64,000 bases of DNA, taken from assembly GCA_903858115.1 (NCBI GenBank), contig CAIOHR010000235.1, positions 1-64,000 on the forward strand, read 5' to 3'. Positions within the stretch are counted from its first letter, which is position 1. Each line of letters begins with the position of its first letter. This stretch comes from an uncultured Pirellula sp. (GTDB taxonomy: Bacteria > Planctomycetota > Planctomycetia > Pirellulales > Pirellulaceae). The translations under genes and the position numbers were made by a program. Below the pieces are notes generated by a model that saw only the letters and a list, made by a program, of their open reading frames with translations, searched no databases and had not been told where the DNA came from. Below, piece after piece: positions 28,566 through 36,350 of this stretch.

Positions 28566-29249
28566 ATGGAAGTCCGAAAAACCAATTGCCCGAAGTTGAA
28601 GTTCTGTGGCTTTACACGCCACGAGGATGTTCGGATCGCTATCGACTGTGGAGCAGATGCGCTGGGTTTCAATTTCTATCCAGCAAGCCCGAGGTACGTT
28701 TCCACCGCGCGAGCGGCAGAGTTTTCTGCCCTCGCGGATGGCAAAGCGTTGCGTGTCGGTGTCTTTGTCAATGAAACACCGCAGCGCGTGGCCGAGATCG
28801 TTCGAATGTGTCCATTGGATGCCATTCAACTTCACGGTGACGAATCGATGCGTTGGGCAATCGAGGCTTCGACTTTTCCGGAATTGCGAATGATTCCGAT
28901 TTGGAAAGCTATTGCATGGCGAGGAACGCACCATCCCGAAGATGCAGCCATCGCGACGCAATGGACTTCGCATGTCACCACATTCTTGGTGGATGCACAC
29001 GACCCAGTGCAACGTGGCGGAACGGGCAAAACCGCGCGCTGGGATTTGCTATCGCCTCGTCCAGCGGAGTTTCAGTCCGTACCCTATTTGCTCGCGGGGG
29101 GCCTCAAGCCGTCGAATCTAGCCGAGGCTATTGAGATAGCATCTCCGGACGGTGTCGATCTGGCATCCGGGATCGAAAGTAGCCCAGGGATCAAAGACCC
29201 AGCCCTCATGAAACAGATGGCAGATCTGGCCAAGCGATTGCTAGGTTAA
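28566..29249 (+). CDS. trpF: Phosphoribosylanthranilate isomerase
   Basis: The enzyme performs the third step of tryptophan synthesis. The chosen ATG at 28566 gives 227 residues of TIM barrel: LKFCGFTRHEDV (catalytic Cys, about 10-21), ADALGFNFYPASPRYV, VFVNE, IQLHGDE, a catalytic Asp in FLVDAH followed by GGTGKTARWDLL, LLAGGLKPSNL, and DLASGIESSPGIKDP. The frame is open to 28386, but that extension contains no family sequence. No ribosome site is obvious at 28566. It is not next to other trp genes; pabA/trpG is 12 kb away. Confidence 0.93.
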   Translation: MEVRKTNCPKLKFCGFTRHEDVRIAIDCGADALGFNFYPASPRYVSTARAAEFSALADGKALRVGVFVNETPQRVAEIVRMCPLDAIQLHGDESMRWAIEASTFPELRMIPIWKAIAWRGTHHPEDAAIATQWTSHVTTFLVDAHDPVQRGGTGKTARWDLLSPRPAEFQSVPYLLAGGLKPSNLAEAIEIASPDGVDLASGIESSPGIKDPALMKQMADLAKRLLG

Positions 29250-29490
29250 GACTTTATCACCGAAGGAATATAAATGTTGCAATCACCCTGGGTACAGATG
29301 TATGACCCGTGTGGAAACGAGTTTCTTTCGGCGTTGGTAGCTGCGCAATTTTCATGACCCTTGGTTAGTGGACGTGATTAGTCTAGATGGCGAGTCGATA
29401 GGGCCCAGGTAGTGCAACGCGGACGAAAAAAAGACAATAAAGAACATGCGCAGCGTGGAGAGGTAACATTCCATCGCCATACTCAGACCT

Positions 29491-29802
29491 CCTCATCCCC
29501 CGACCCCTTCTCCTCCTCGGGAGGAGAAGGGGAGCAAGAATTGCTTATGCAAAAACCAACTCGCCATTGTCGTCGCCTCTCAGGAAGGAGAGTAAGAATG
29601 AACAATTCTATCTCCCCTTCTCAATGCTTCGGGGAAAGCGAAGGGCAAAACACAACAACCTATCTCCACGTCTCTCTTCCTCGAGGAGCATGGAAAACAT
29701 AACAACCTCTCTCACCATCTCTTCGCCGCAAGGAGCAGGACAACACACAACCACCAATCTCCCCTTCTCCTCGCAGCGAGGAGAAGGGGTCGGGGGATGA
29801 GG
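29491..29802. repeat. Degenerate hairpin repeat array closed by inverted repeats
   Basis: The outer ends are a perfect 24-base inverted repeat (29491-29514 with 29779-29802). Each end itself contains a perfect 13-bp stem with a three-base loop: 29504-29532 (loop TCG) and 29761-29789 (loop CAG). Between them, four related units begin with TCTCCCC or TCTCAC near 29611, 29663, 29710 and 29758, spaced 47-52 bases. Each holds an imperfect version of the same hairpin. No coding function is seen. Confidence 0.75.
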
Positions 29803-29805
29803 AGC

Positions 29806-29955
29806 TTCGTCATCGTCCTCGTCATCACGGTCGCCATCATCGTCTTCACTGAGCGTCGCCATTTCGAGCCATTGTTCAAACGAATCGGCCAGTCGATCGA
29901 CATCATCACCGTCGTGGTGCCAGACCCAGACCGAGTGGGATGGGAGGCGTGGGCG
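29806..29955 (-). pseudogene. Remnant resembling the C-terminus of an SMI1/KNR4-like protein
   Basis: On the minus strand a 50-codon segment after a TGA (29956-29958) reads SVWVWHHDGDDVDRLADSF followed by EQWLEM and then an acidic tail. An aromatic-His-Asp stretch followed by LADSFEQWL is the pattern I associate with the end of SMI1/KNR4 (SUKH) immunity-type proteins. No start codon or N-terminal domain precedes it, and the frame runs on into the repeat array, so it looks like a broken gene end. The match is short and is my reading, not a search result. Confidence 0.35.
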
Positions 29956-29984
29956 TCATGGCTTCTAGCTGCCAAACTGATTCA

Positions 29985-30004
29985 CCCACGAGTAAACTCG
30001 TGGG
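29985..30004. repeat. 8-bp hairpin
   Basis: CCCACGAG (29985-29992) pairs perfectly with CTCGTGGG (29997-30004) around TAAA. It lies beside the gene remnant and may be a dispersed hairpin element; no T run follows. Confidence 0.5.
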
Positions 30005-30365
30005 GGTCTTAAGAACTAGTTGTTGCAACTTCGTATTGTTTTGCCATAGTGCTCCAGAGTTCCTTTCTATCAAGCCAATAATCGTCCATCATGTTACCTG
30101 TCGATCCCCTTCCGGGCTGAAAGCTCTTTATTCCTTGCGTACATGGGGTTTGCACGTTTGCACCCCAGGCTATTTCCTAACAGGCCTCCGGCGTTCCGAA
30201 TCGCACTCCGGGCCAGCAGATGATCCCCATCTTGCCAAATTGATCGCCACTTTGGGGGGCCAGATCGTGCAAGACGCATGCGGTTATGTTACACTTTTAA
30301 AGGTCATCGAAGCCGCTTTCGAAATGTGTTAACGGAATTCTTGCAACCATGCGAGTGAATAGATA

Positions 30366-31652
30366 ATGAAAAAGAAGATTGATACCGTCAAGCGTAGGTC
30401 CTTTCTCAAGTCAGCGTTGGCCTCGGCAGGTGCTGCGGCTGTCGCTCCCACGATCATTCCTAGCTCCGCGATCGGTCGCGATGGAGCCGTACCTCCGAGC
30501 GAACGAGTGGTGCTCGGCGGAATCGGGATTGGGAACCGTGGAAACTATGACTTGGGTTGTTTCCTCGAACAAAAAGATGTTCAGTTCATCGCTGTCTGCG
30601 ATGTCAAGGAAGCGCGAAGACTGGCCGTCAAAAAGATCGCTGATACCAAATACGGCAATGAAAACTGCAGCATGCACCAAGACTTTCGCGAAGTGTTGGA
30701 TCGCAAAGACATCGATGCTGTGTTGATCGCGACAGGGCCGAATTGGCATGCGACCATGAGCATGTATGCCGCTCGCGCAGGCAAAGATATCTATTGCGAG
30801 AAGCCATGCACCAAGAACATTGAACAAAGCTTGATTCTTCGAGATACGATGCGTCGAACGGGCCGAATCTTTCAGGCCGGGACACAGCGCAGAAATTTAC
30901 CTCACTTCGCGTTCGCATGTTATCTCGCTCGAACCGGCAAACTCGGCAAGCTATCAAAGATCTATGCTCACCCAGCAGGCATGCAAGCCATGATGAGTGG
31001 TTGGTTACCTGCGGAAGCACCACCTGAGAAGGGCAAAGTGGATTGGGATATGTATCTCGGCCCAGCGGCTTGGCGACCATTCAATCCAAAGCTGTTAGAT
31101 GGTTTCAATTTTGAAAAAGGAGGTGGACTTGTTGGAGGTGGAGTTCTCGAATGGGGCTCGCACTGTGTGGATCTTTGCCAGTGGGCGGTCGACGATTGTC
31201 CTCCACCTGTCGAGTACAACGCTCCTGCGAACGGCGAGTTGATGGCGCGCTACGAGAACGGCACGCAACTCATCTTCCGCGAAAAGGGTTGGATCCCACT
31301 AGGCTCTTGCCCAGTTCGATTTGAAGGGGACAAAGGCTGGGTCGAGGCAGGTGACAGCGGCAAAATGGTTTTGAGCTCGCCTGAATTGATGGCAGGCCGA
31401 GTCGTGGAAGAGATCGGTGGTTATCCAGCGACGTTCCATGTGCGCGATTTCTTGGACGCGGTTAAGACTCGAAGTCAACCCAAGGGGAACGCGGAAGCGG
31501 CGTGCAATGCGCACATCGTATGTCACTCCGCCAACATCGCATTGTTCTTGAATCGACAGGTCAAACTGGATCTCAAGAATTACGAGTTCATCAACGACGA
31601 GCCCGCCAACCGATTGCGGTCCGAAGCGCTTCGAGAACCATGGCGTATCTAG
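30366..31652 (+). CDS. Gfo/Idh/MocA-family oxidoreductase, twin-arginine exported
   Basis: The 428-residue protein begins with a twin-arginine signal (KRRSFLKSALASAG, about 9-22), so it should be folded with its cofactor before export. The NAD(P) domain shows VVLGGIGIGNRGNYD and the dehydrogenase motif AGKDIYCEKPCTKN near residues 137-150, where the EKP lysine is catalytic. The C-terminal domain contains WGSHCVDLCQWA with the conserved His. Members oxidise sugars, often at C3 to give 3-keto glycosides, or are hydrolases using transient oxidation. It is first in a plus-strand run with the genes at 31765, 33777 and 35532, although a hairpin separates it from the next gene. Confidence 0.88.
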   Translation: MKKKIDTVKRRSFLKSALASAGAAAVAPTIIPSSAIGRDGAVPPSERVVLGGIGIGNRGNYDLGCFLEQKDVQFIAVCDVKEARRLAVKKIADTKYGNENCSMHQDFREVLDRKDIDAVLIATGPNWHATMSMYAARAGKDIYCEKPCTKNIEQSLILRDTMRRTGRIFQAGTQRRNLPHFAFACYLARTGKLGKLSKIYAHPAGMQAMMSGWLPAEAPPEKGKVDWDMYLGPAAWRPFNPKLLDGFNFEKGGGLVGGGVLEWGSHCVDLCQWAVDDCPPPVEYNAPANGELMARYENGTQLIFREKGWIPLGSCPVRFEGDKGWVEAGDSGKMVLSSPELMAGRVVEEIGGYPATFHVRDFLDAVKTRSQPKGNAEAACNAHIVCHSANIALFLNRQVKLDLKNYEFINDEPANRLRSEALREPWRI

Positions 31653-31674
31653 GAATGACTGTTGTCGTTCCTAG
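31649..31674 (+). terminator. Hairpin overlapping the stop codon
   Basis: CTAGGAATGAC (31649-31659) pairs with GTCGTTCCTAG (31664-31674), eleven pairs with one G-U and loop TGTT. The stop TAG lies within the left arm. No T run follows, so it may be a weak terminator or an mRNA 3' end structure. Confidence 0.5.
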
Positions 31675-31764
31675 TTGATCCTGAAAAAGCTAGATCATCG
31701 AGCAAGAAAATTTACTCGATCCACTCACCTAAACATTGAACCAATTTCCGATTCGGAACTCACC

Positions 31765-33642
31765 ATGCGAACTTATTTTCGTGCCTTATTACTCTCAACC
31801 TGCCTCACCGTTTCAACCGCTTGTTCTGCGTCCCTCTTTGCCCAAGTGCAAACGATGGAGAAAGAAGCCGACTTGATCGGCGTCCTTCAAAACGGAGCGC
31901 CTGCCGACAAAGCGATCGCTTGCAAGCGATTGGCAATTTACGGAACCGGCGAATCGGTCCCTGAACTTGCGAAGCTATTGCCAGACGATTCCCTTTCGTC
32001 TTGGACTAGAATCGCGTTAGAAGCCATCCCGGGCTCGAAACCAGACGAAGCTCTCAGAAATGCAGCCAAGTCACTTTCGGGGAACAAATTGATTGGAGTA
32101 TTGAACTCCATCGGCGTTCGAGGTGATGTTGCAGCCGTGGATTTACTCAAGAGCAAACTGCAGGATAGCGATGTTCAAGTTGCTTCGGCAGCAGCAATCG
32201 CATTGGGTCAGATCGGAAACGAAGCGGCGAGGCAATCGTTGACGCAATCGTTGGCCACCGCGCCAGTCGGTGCTCGATCTGCGATCGCAGAAGCGTGTGT
32301 CCTATGCGCAGAGAAAGCCATGAACGATGGCAAGGCGGACATTGCCATCGCCGTTTATGATCAAGTTCGAAAGGCAAATGTTCCCAGCCAGAGAGTGATC
32401 GAAGCGACGCGTGGTGCGATTCTGGCCAGGAAGGAACAAGGAGTGCCGTTGTTAGTCGAGAATCTTCGCTCTCCCGATCGAGGATTGTTTCGAATTGCAC
32501 TCGCAACAGCCAGAGAGATGACGAAGGGGGATGTCGACGGGGCGTTGTCGACAGAGATTGGTGCAGCGTCGCCCGATCGAGCTGCATTGGTGATCCAAGC
32601 GTTAGCGGATCGCAACAGACCGGGCGCGTTGCCAGCGATCGTCAAAGCGGCTGCGAGCGGTCCGAAAGAAGTTCGCCTCTCCGCATTGAACGCACTGGCC
32701 AGAGTCGGAGATGCATCAAGTGTATCCACTCTGGTGCAGGTCGCTGGCGAAGCTGATGCTGATCTTACCAAGGGAGCACTGCAAGCACTTGCTGAGTTGC
32801 CCGATCAAAATGCGACCAAAGAGATTCTCGACCGTTTGAGCAAAGCAGACGATAAGCTGCTTCCTGTGTTATTGGCGGTCGTGGGTGTGCGACGTATCGA
32901 AGCGACCGATCTGCTTACGAAGGCTCTTGCGAAGAAAGACAAAGCGACACGCGAAGCCGCGCTGAAGGCGTTGGGGGCGACCGTTCCTCCCGATCGCATG
33001 GACGTTTTAGTTACTCAAGTGTTGAAGCCTTCGTTTGCGGAAGATGTTGAAACGGCACGACTGGCCTTGAAGACGGCAGCTGTTCGAATGCCAGACCGCG
33101 AAGCGTGTGCCAAACAGATTGCAGCCTCTATCGAAACATCTTCCCTCGAAACGCAGACCGCTTTGCTGGACATTTTGGCTGCCGTGGGTGGGACGAATGC
33201 ACTTCAAGCGGTGAAGAATGCTGCGTTGAGCTCGAGCGATTCGCTAAAAGATGTTTCCAGTAAGTTGCTAGGTGATTGGATGACCATCGATGCTGCACCC
33301 GTCTTGTTGAACTTGGCAACCAGCGGCCCAGCGGACAAGTATCAGGGGCGGGCGCTGCGAGGTTACATTCGCATCGCACGGCAGTTTGCCATGGGTGAAC
33401 CGGAGCGAGTCGCGATGATTCAGAGTGCTCTGATGGCTAGCAAACAACCAGCCGACCAGAAACTAATCCTTCCGATTCTAGAAAAATTCTCTAGCATCGA
33501 GATGCTCAAGATTGCAATCAAAATGGCAGGCGCTAATGACTTAAAAGAAGACGCGATCAAAACGGTTTTGGCGATCGCAAAAAAACTCGACGGGAAACCT
33601 GAAGTCGCAAAATTGCTTGCGGAAGCTGGTATCCAGCCCTAG
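31765..33642 (+). CDS. Secreted HEAT-repeat protein
   Basis: The ATG at 31765 gives 625 residues with a signal peptide (MRTYFRALLLSTCLTVSTAC, cleaved near FAQ). Nearly all the rest is paired helices of HEAT type at intervals of about 30-40 residues, for example VASAAAIALGQIGNEAAR, VRLSALNALARVGDAS and TREAALKALGATVPPD. Such solenoids bind other proteins or polymers; no catalytic site is visible. The frame is open to a TTG at 31675, but that part has no signal features. It follows the Gfo/Idh gene and precedes the propeller-like gene on the same strand, so a shared periplasmic task is plausible. Confidence 0.82.
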   Translation: MRTYFRALLLSTCLTVSTACSASLFAQVQTMEKEADLIGVLQNGAPADKAIACKRLAIYGTGESVPELAKLLPDDSLSSWTRIALEAIPGSKPDEALRNAAKSLSGNKLIGVLNSIGVRGDVAAVDLLKSKLQDSDVQVASAAAIALGQIGNEAARQSLTQSLATAPVGARSAIAEACVLCAEKAMNDGKADIAIAVYDQVRKANVPSQRVIEATRGAILARKEQGVPLLVENLRSPDRGLFRIALATAREMTKGDVDGALSTEIGAASPDRAALVIQALADRNRPGALPAIVKAAASGPKEVRLSALNALARVGDASSVSTLVQVAGEADADLTKGALQALAELPDQNATKEILDRLSKADDKLLPVLLAVVGVRRIEATDLLTKALAKKDKATREAALKALGATVPPDRMDVLVTQVLKPSFAEDVETARLALKTAAVRMPDREACAKQIAASIETSSLETQTALLDILAAVGGTNALQAVKNAALSSSDSLKDVSSKLLGDWMTIDAAPVLLNLATSGPADKYQGRALRGYIRIARQFAMGEPERVAMIQSALMASKQPADQKLILPILEKFSSIEMLKIAIKMAGANDLKEDAIKTVLAIAKKLDGKPEVAKLLAEAGIQP

Positions 33643-33654
33643 GCGAAGCTTAGG
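33638..33654 (+). terminator. Short hairpin at stop codon
   Basis: CCTAGGC (33638-33644) pairs with GCTTAGG (33648-33654), seven pairs with one G-U, loop GAA. The TAG stop lies in the left arm. It is short and there is no clear T run. Confidence 0.3.
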
Positions 33655-33776
33655 ATTTATTGTTCGTCGACCGCAAATAAACTTCTTGCATGCGGAATGT
33701 AGATTCTCTACCATGAGTGACGCTCATCTTAGATCGTCCGAGGTGGCAGCATTGTTCCAAATTGTGGAGTAGAAAG

Positions 33777-35519
33777 ATGCGTTGGTCATTTCCGCTGGTG
33801 AAGTTTGGTTTGATCGGTATCGCCAGCTTCGTTTCATTCAGCTCCCTATTGGAGGCTGTAGGAAGTGAAGCGACGCATAAGCAGGCGCGTAGTATTGCAC
33901 CCGCTGTCGATGGCAGGCCGGTGAAGTTAGAGACTTTCTGCGTGGGACCTGACAACAATTTGTGGATGGCATGTGCAGGGTCGGCTAACTACCCTGGCGC
34001 GATCATGATCTACACGGGCGAAGGGACACTTGTAAAGTCGATTCCTCTTTCGTTTCTACCTCAAGCGATTAATTTCTCGCCCGAGGGTAGTTTGTTTGTT
34101 GCTGGTTCAGGGAAGATCGCTAGGCTGTCTGAGGAAGGCAAGGTCGAGATCGAGATCGATGCTCCAAACATTGGTGACAAAGACGAACTTGTTCGATCGA
34201 TGAAGGAACAAGCCGAGAATCGGCGCAAGCAGATGGAAGCCGCGATGGCTTCACAGACCAAGAAGCTTCAGGAGCAAATTGAGAAGTTCCAGGAAGTTCC
34301 AGACGACGAGACAGAAACAGCCAAAGCACGTCGTGAACGTCGCCTCAAACTATTGAAGGTAACGATCGAGCAATTCAAGGAAAACGCGGAGCAAACCGAA
34401 GCTAGTATGGTGGTTGACGATTCGATTCTCTCGCGTCTTGCATCGAGCACAGGCATTACTGCCACAGACGACGACGTTTTTGTTGCTTGCCCAAAGACTC
34501 AGGGCTATGGATATGGTATTTGGCGGATGAGTCACGAATTGAAGGAACCAAAGTTGGTTGTTTCGGATGTTAGCGGTTGCTGCGGTCAATTGGATATCCA
34601 AACCGATGGAGAGCATCTTATCATTGCAGAGAACACGAAATTCGAAGTAGGCTACTACGATCGAGATGGCAAGCGTCTGCATGGATGGGGTAAGAGAGTC
34701 GGAAAAGACGAGGATGGTTGGGGCTCCTGCTGCAATCCAATGAATGTTCGTTGTTGTGCAAACGGAGAAGTCCTGACTGCCGAGTCTAGTATTGGAAATA
34801 TCAAGCGATACAGTCCTACGGGAGAATACTTGGGGCTCGTTGGCAAGGCAAAAGTTGCTGGTGGATGCAAGCATGTAGCCATCGGCTTTGATTCCGACCG
34901 CGATTGGCACTACATGATGAACGAAGATCGTTCTCACGTTGCGGTCTTGGTTCCAAAGGACCAAGCTCCAGCGGAAACGGAAGACGAACGGATATCTCGA
35001 GAAGCAATGTCCTCCATGGGCAAGTTTTTGTTTGGTACTTGGGAGATTCAAAGTACCAAATCGGAAACCAAGCTGATGGAAGGGATGGAGTCCATGTCCG
35101 CATATATCTTGAATGGCTTCGGACATATGGAGTTTTCTCCCGATGGACATCTCGTCAAAGGTGCCAAGAGAGTAGCCACAAAGGGAGTGAAGGAAACAGA
35201 GGCTCCAGCCTCCAAGAGTTTGTTTGGAGCTTTGCTATCCGCAGTTACAGGGAGCTCCGAGCAAGCAGAACAAATGCTGATCGGCGGCCAATCCAAATGG
35301 CAAGCGATTCAGGCCAAGGGTGGAAAATTTGATATCATAACTTCAGACGACAATGTCCCCGGCTTCGGTGCTTCGGTGGAGTTTACAGGGAATGACGAAG
35401 CGAAGTTCTCGTTCTTCTATGGCGATCCTACCGCACCGTCCTATGGTACTTTTGTTTACAAACGAACATCTCTCGAAGCGTGTGGAAAGGATTGTGCTTC
35501 TTCGTGCGAGAAGAAGTAG
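33777..35519 (+). CDS. Secreted NHL/propeller-like protein with coiled-coil insert
   Basis: The ATG at 33777 has GGAG seven bases upstream and yields 580 residues with an export segment (about 6-25). Propeller-type strands follow (FCVGPDNNLWMACAG, INFSPEGSLFVAGSGKIARLSEEGKV), interrupted by a charged helical stretch of about 75 residues (about 135-210, rich in Glu, Lys and Gln) likely to form a coiled coil. The propeller then resumes with paired cysteines: DVSGCCGQLDIQ and GWGSCCNPMNVRCCANGEV. The last part (about 425-570) is a separate beta domain, and the extreme end has CGKDCASSCEKK. The clustered cysteines could form disulfides or bind a metal. I know no characterised relative. Confidence 0.7.
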   Translation: MRWSFPLVKFGLIGIASFVSFSSLLEAVGSEATHKQARSIAPAVDGRPVKLETFCVGPDNNLWMACAGSANYPGAIMIYTGEGTLVKSIPLSFLPQAINFSPEGSLFVAGSGKIARLSEEGKVEIEIDAPNIGDKDELVRSMKEQAENRRKQMEAAMASQTKKLQEQIEKFQEVPDDETETAKARRERRLKLLKVTIEQFKENAEQTEASMVVDDSILSRLASSTGITATDDDVFVACPKTQGYGYGIWRMSHELKEPKLVVSDVSGCCGQLDIQTDGEHLIIAENTKFEVGYYDRDGKRLHGWGKRVGKDEDGWGSCCNPMNVRCCANGEVLTAESSIGNIKRYSPTGEYLGLVGKAKVAGGCKHVAIGFDSDRDWHYMMNEDRSHVAVLVPKDQAPAETEDERISREAMSSMGKFLFGTWEIQSTKSETKLMEGMESMSAYILNGFGHMEFSPDGHLVKGAKRVATKGVKETEAPASKSLFGALLSAVTGSSEQAEQMLIGGQSKWQAIQAKGGKFDIITSDDNVPGFGASVEFTGNDEAKFSFFYGDPTAPSYGTFVYKRTSLEACGKDCASSCEKK

Positions 35520-35531
35520 ATTGAACTGAGT

Positions 35532-36350
35532 ATGAAGTTTGCGATATGCAATGAGACGTTCGGCGATTGGCCTATCGAACGTGGATTCGAACAGGCGATA
35601 GCGGCGGGTTACACTGGGTTGGAAGTAGCCCCCTTTACCTTGGGGCTATACGCCAATCAGATATCAGCGGAAAGTCGCAAACACTATCGACGCACTGCCG
35701 AGTCGTTTGGTTTAGAGATCATTGGCCTCCATTGGTTGTTAGCGAAGACTAACGGCTTTCATCTGACAACCGATGACCCAGAAATTCGTTCGCTCACCGC
35801 AGCGTACTTCAAAGAGCTTGTCGAATTGTGCGCAGACTTAGGTGGGAAGGTAATGGTCCTCGGGTCACCGCTTCAACGAAACTTTCCCCCAGAGATGGGC
35901 CATGAAAGAGCCGCCGCCAATGCTGCCCAAGTTCTGACGGAGGTAGTACCCACGTTAGAAAAACATGGCATCCGTATCGCGGTGGAACCCCTCGGTCCAC
36001 AGGAAGGAAACTTCTTGAACTTTGCTAGCCAGGCAAGAGACTTGATCGATGCGATCGGGAGCGATTCGATTCGATTGCATCTCGATGTCAAGGCAATGAG
36101 CAGTGAAGGAACACCGATCGACCAGATCATCCGAGACAATGCGGACTGGATGATTCATTTCCATGCCAACGATCCAAACCGGTTGGGGCCAGGCATGGGA
36201 GATGTCGATCAGAGGCCTATCTTCAAGGCTCTTCGAGATATCGACTATAAGGGATGGGTCAGTGTCGAAGTGTTCGACTACTCACCGGGTGTGGAAACGA
36301 TTTTATCCACGAGCATGCAGAACATGAAACACGCGATCCTGTCGGCTTAA
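35532..36350 (+). CDS. Sugar phosphate isomerase/epimerase-like TIM barrel
   Basis: This 272-residue protein of the xylose-isomerase-like (AP-endonuclease 2) superfamily is probably cytoplasmic, having no signal. Candidate metal ligands follow the family pattern: Glu in RIAVEPLGP (about 155), Asp in LHLDVKAMS (about 185), His in MIHFHANDPN (about 212) and Glu in WVSVEVFDYSPG (about 250). GDVDQRPIF near 225 is a typical family block. Members isomerise or epimerise sugars and keto-sugars. It begins 12 bases after the propeller gene, so the two are cotranscribed. Its stop overlaps the end of the convergent protease gene by four bases. Confidence 0.82.
   Translation: MKFAICNETFGDWPIERGFEQAIAAGYTGLEVAPFTLGLYANQISAESRKHYRRTAESFGLEIIGLHWLLAKTNGFHLTTDDPEIRSLTAAYFKELVELCADLGGKVMVLGSPLQRNFPPEMGHERAAANAAQVLTEVVPTLEKHGIRIAVEPLGPQEGNFLNFASQARDLIDAIGSDSIRLHLDVKAMSSEGTPIDQIIRDNADWMIHFHANDPNRLGPGMGDVDQRPIFKALRDIDYKGWVSVEVFDYSPGVETILSTSMQNMKHAILSA

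Larger units (their letters stand above)
29250..30365. other. Non-coding island with repeats and a gene remnant
   Basis: About 1.1 kb without an intact gene. It contains a hairpin-rich repeat array (29491-29802), a remnant on the minus strand (29806-29955) and an 8-bp hairpin (29985-30004). The flanks, 29250-29490 and 30005-30365, show nothing I can assign, apart from whatever promoter serves the gene at 30366. Composition in 29700-29800 is unusually rich in C and T on the plus strand. Confidence 0.65.

Noticed and set aside
29491-29802. CRISPR array
   Set aside because: The units differ from one another, the repeat parts are not constant, there are no distinct spacers and no cas genes nearby.
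29797-30012. Hydrophobic 71-codon plus-strand frame
   Set aside because: It begins inside a repeat hairpin and is antisense to the remnant; the hydrophobicity comes from the acidic codons on the other strand.
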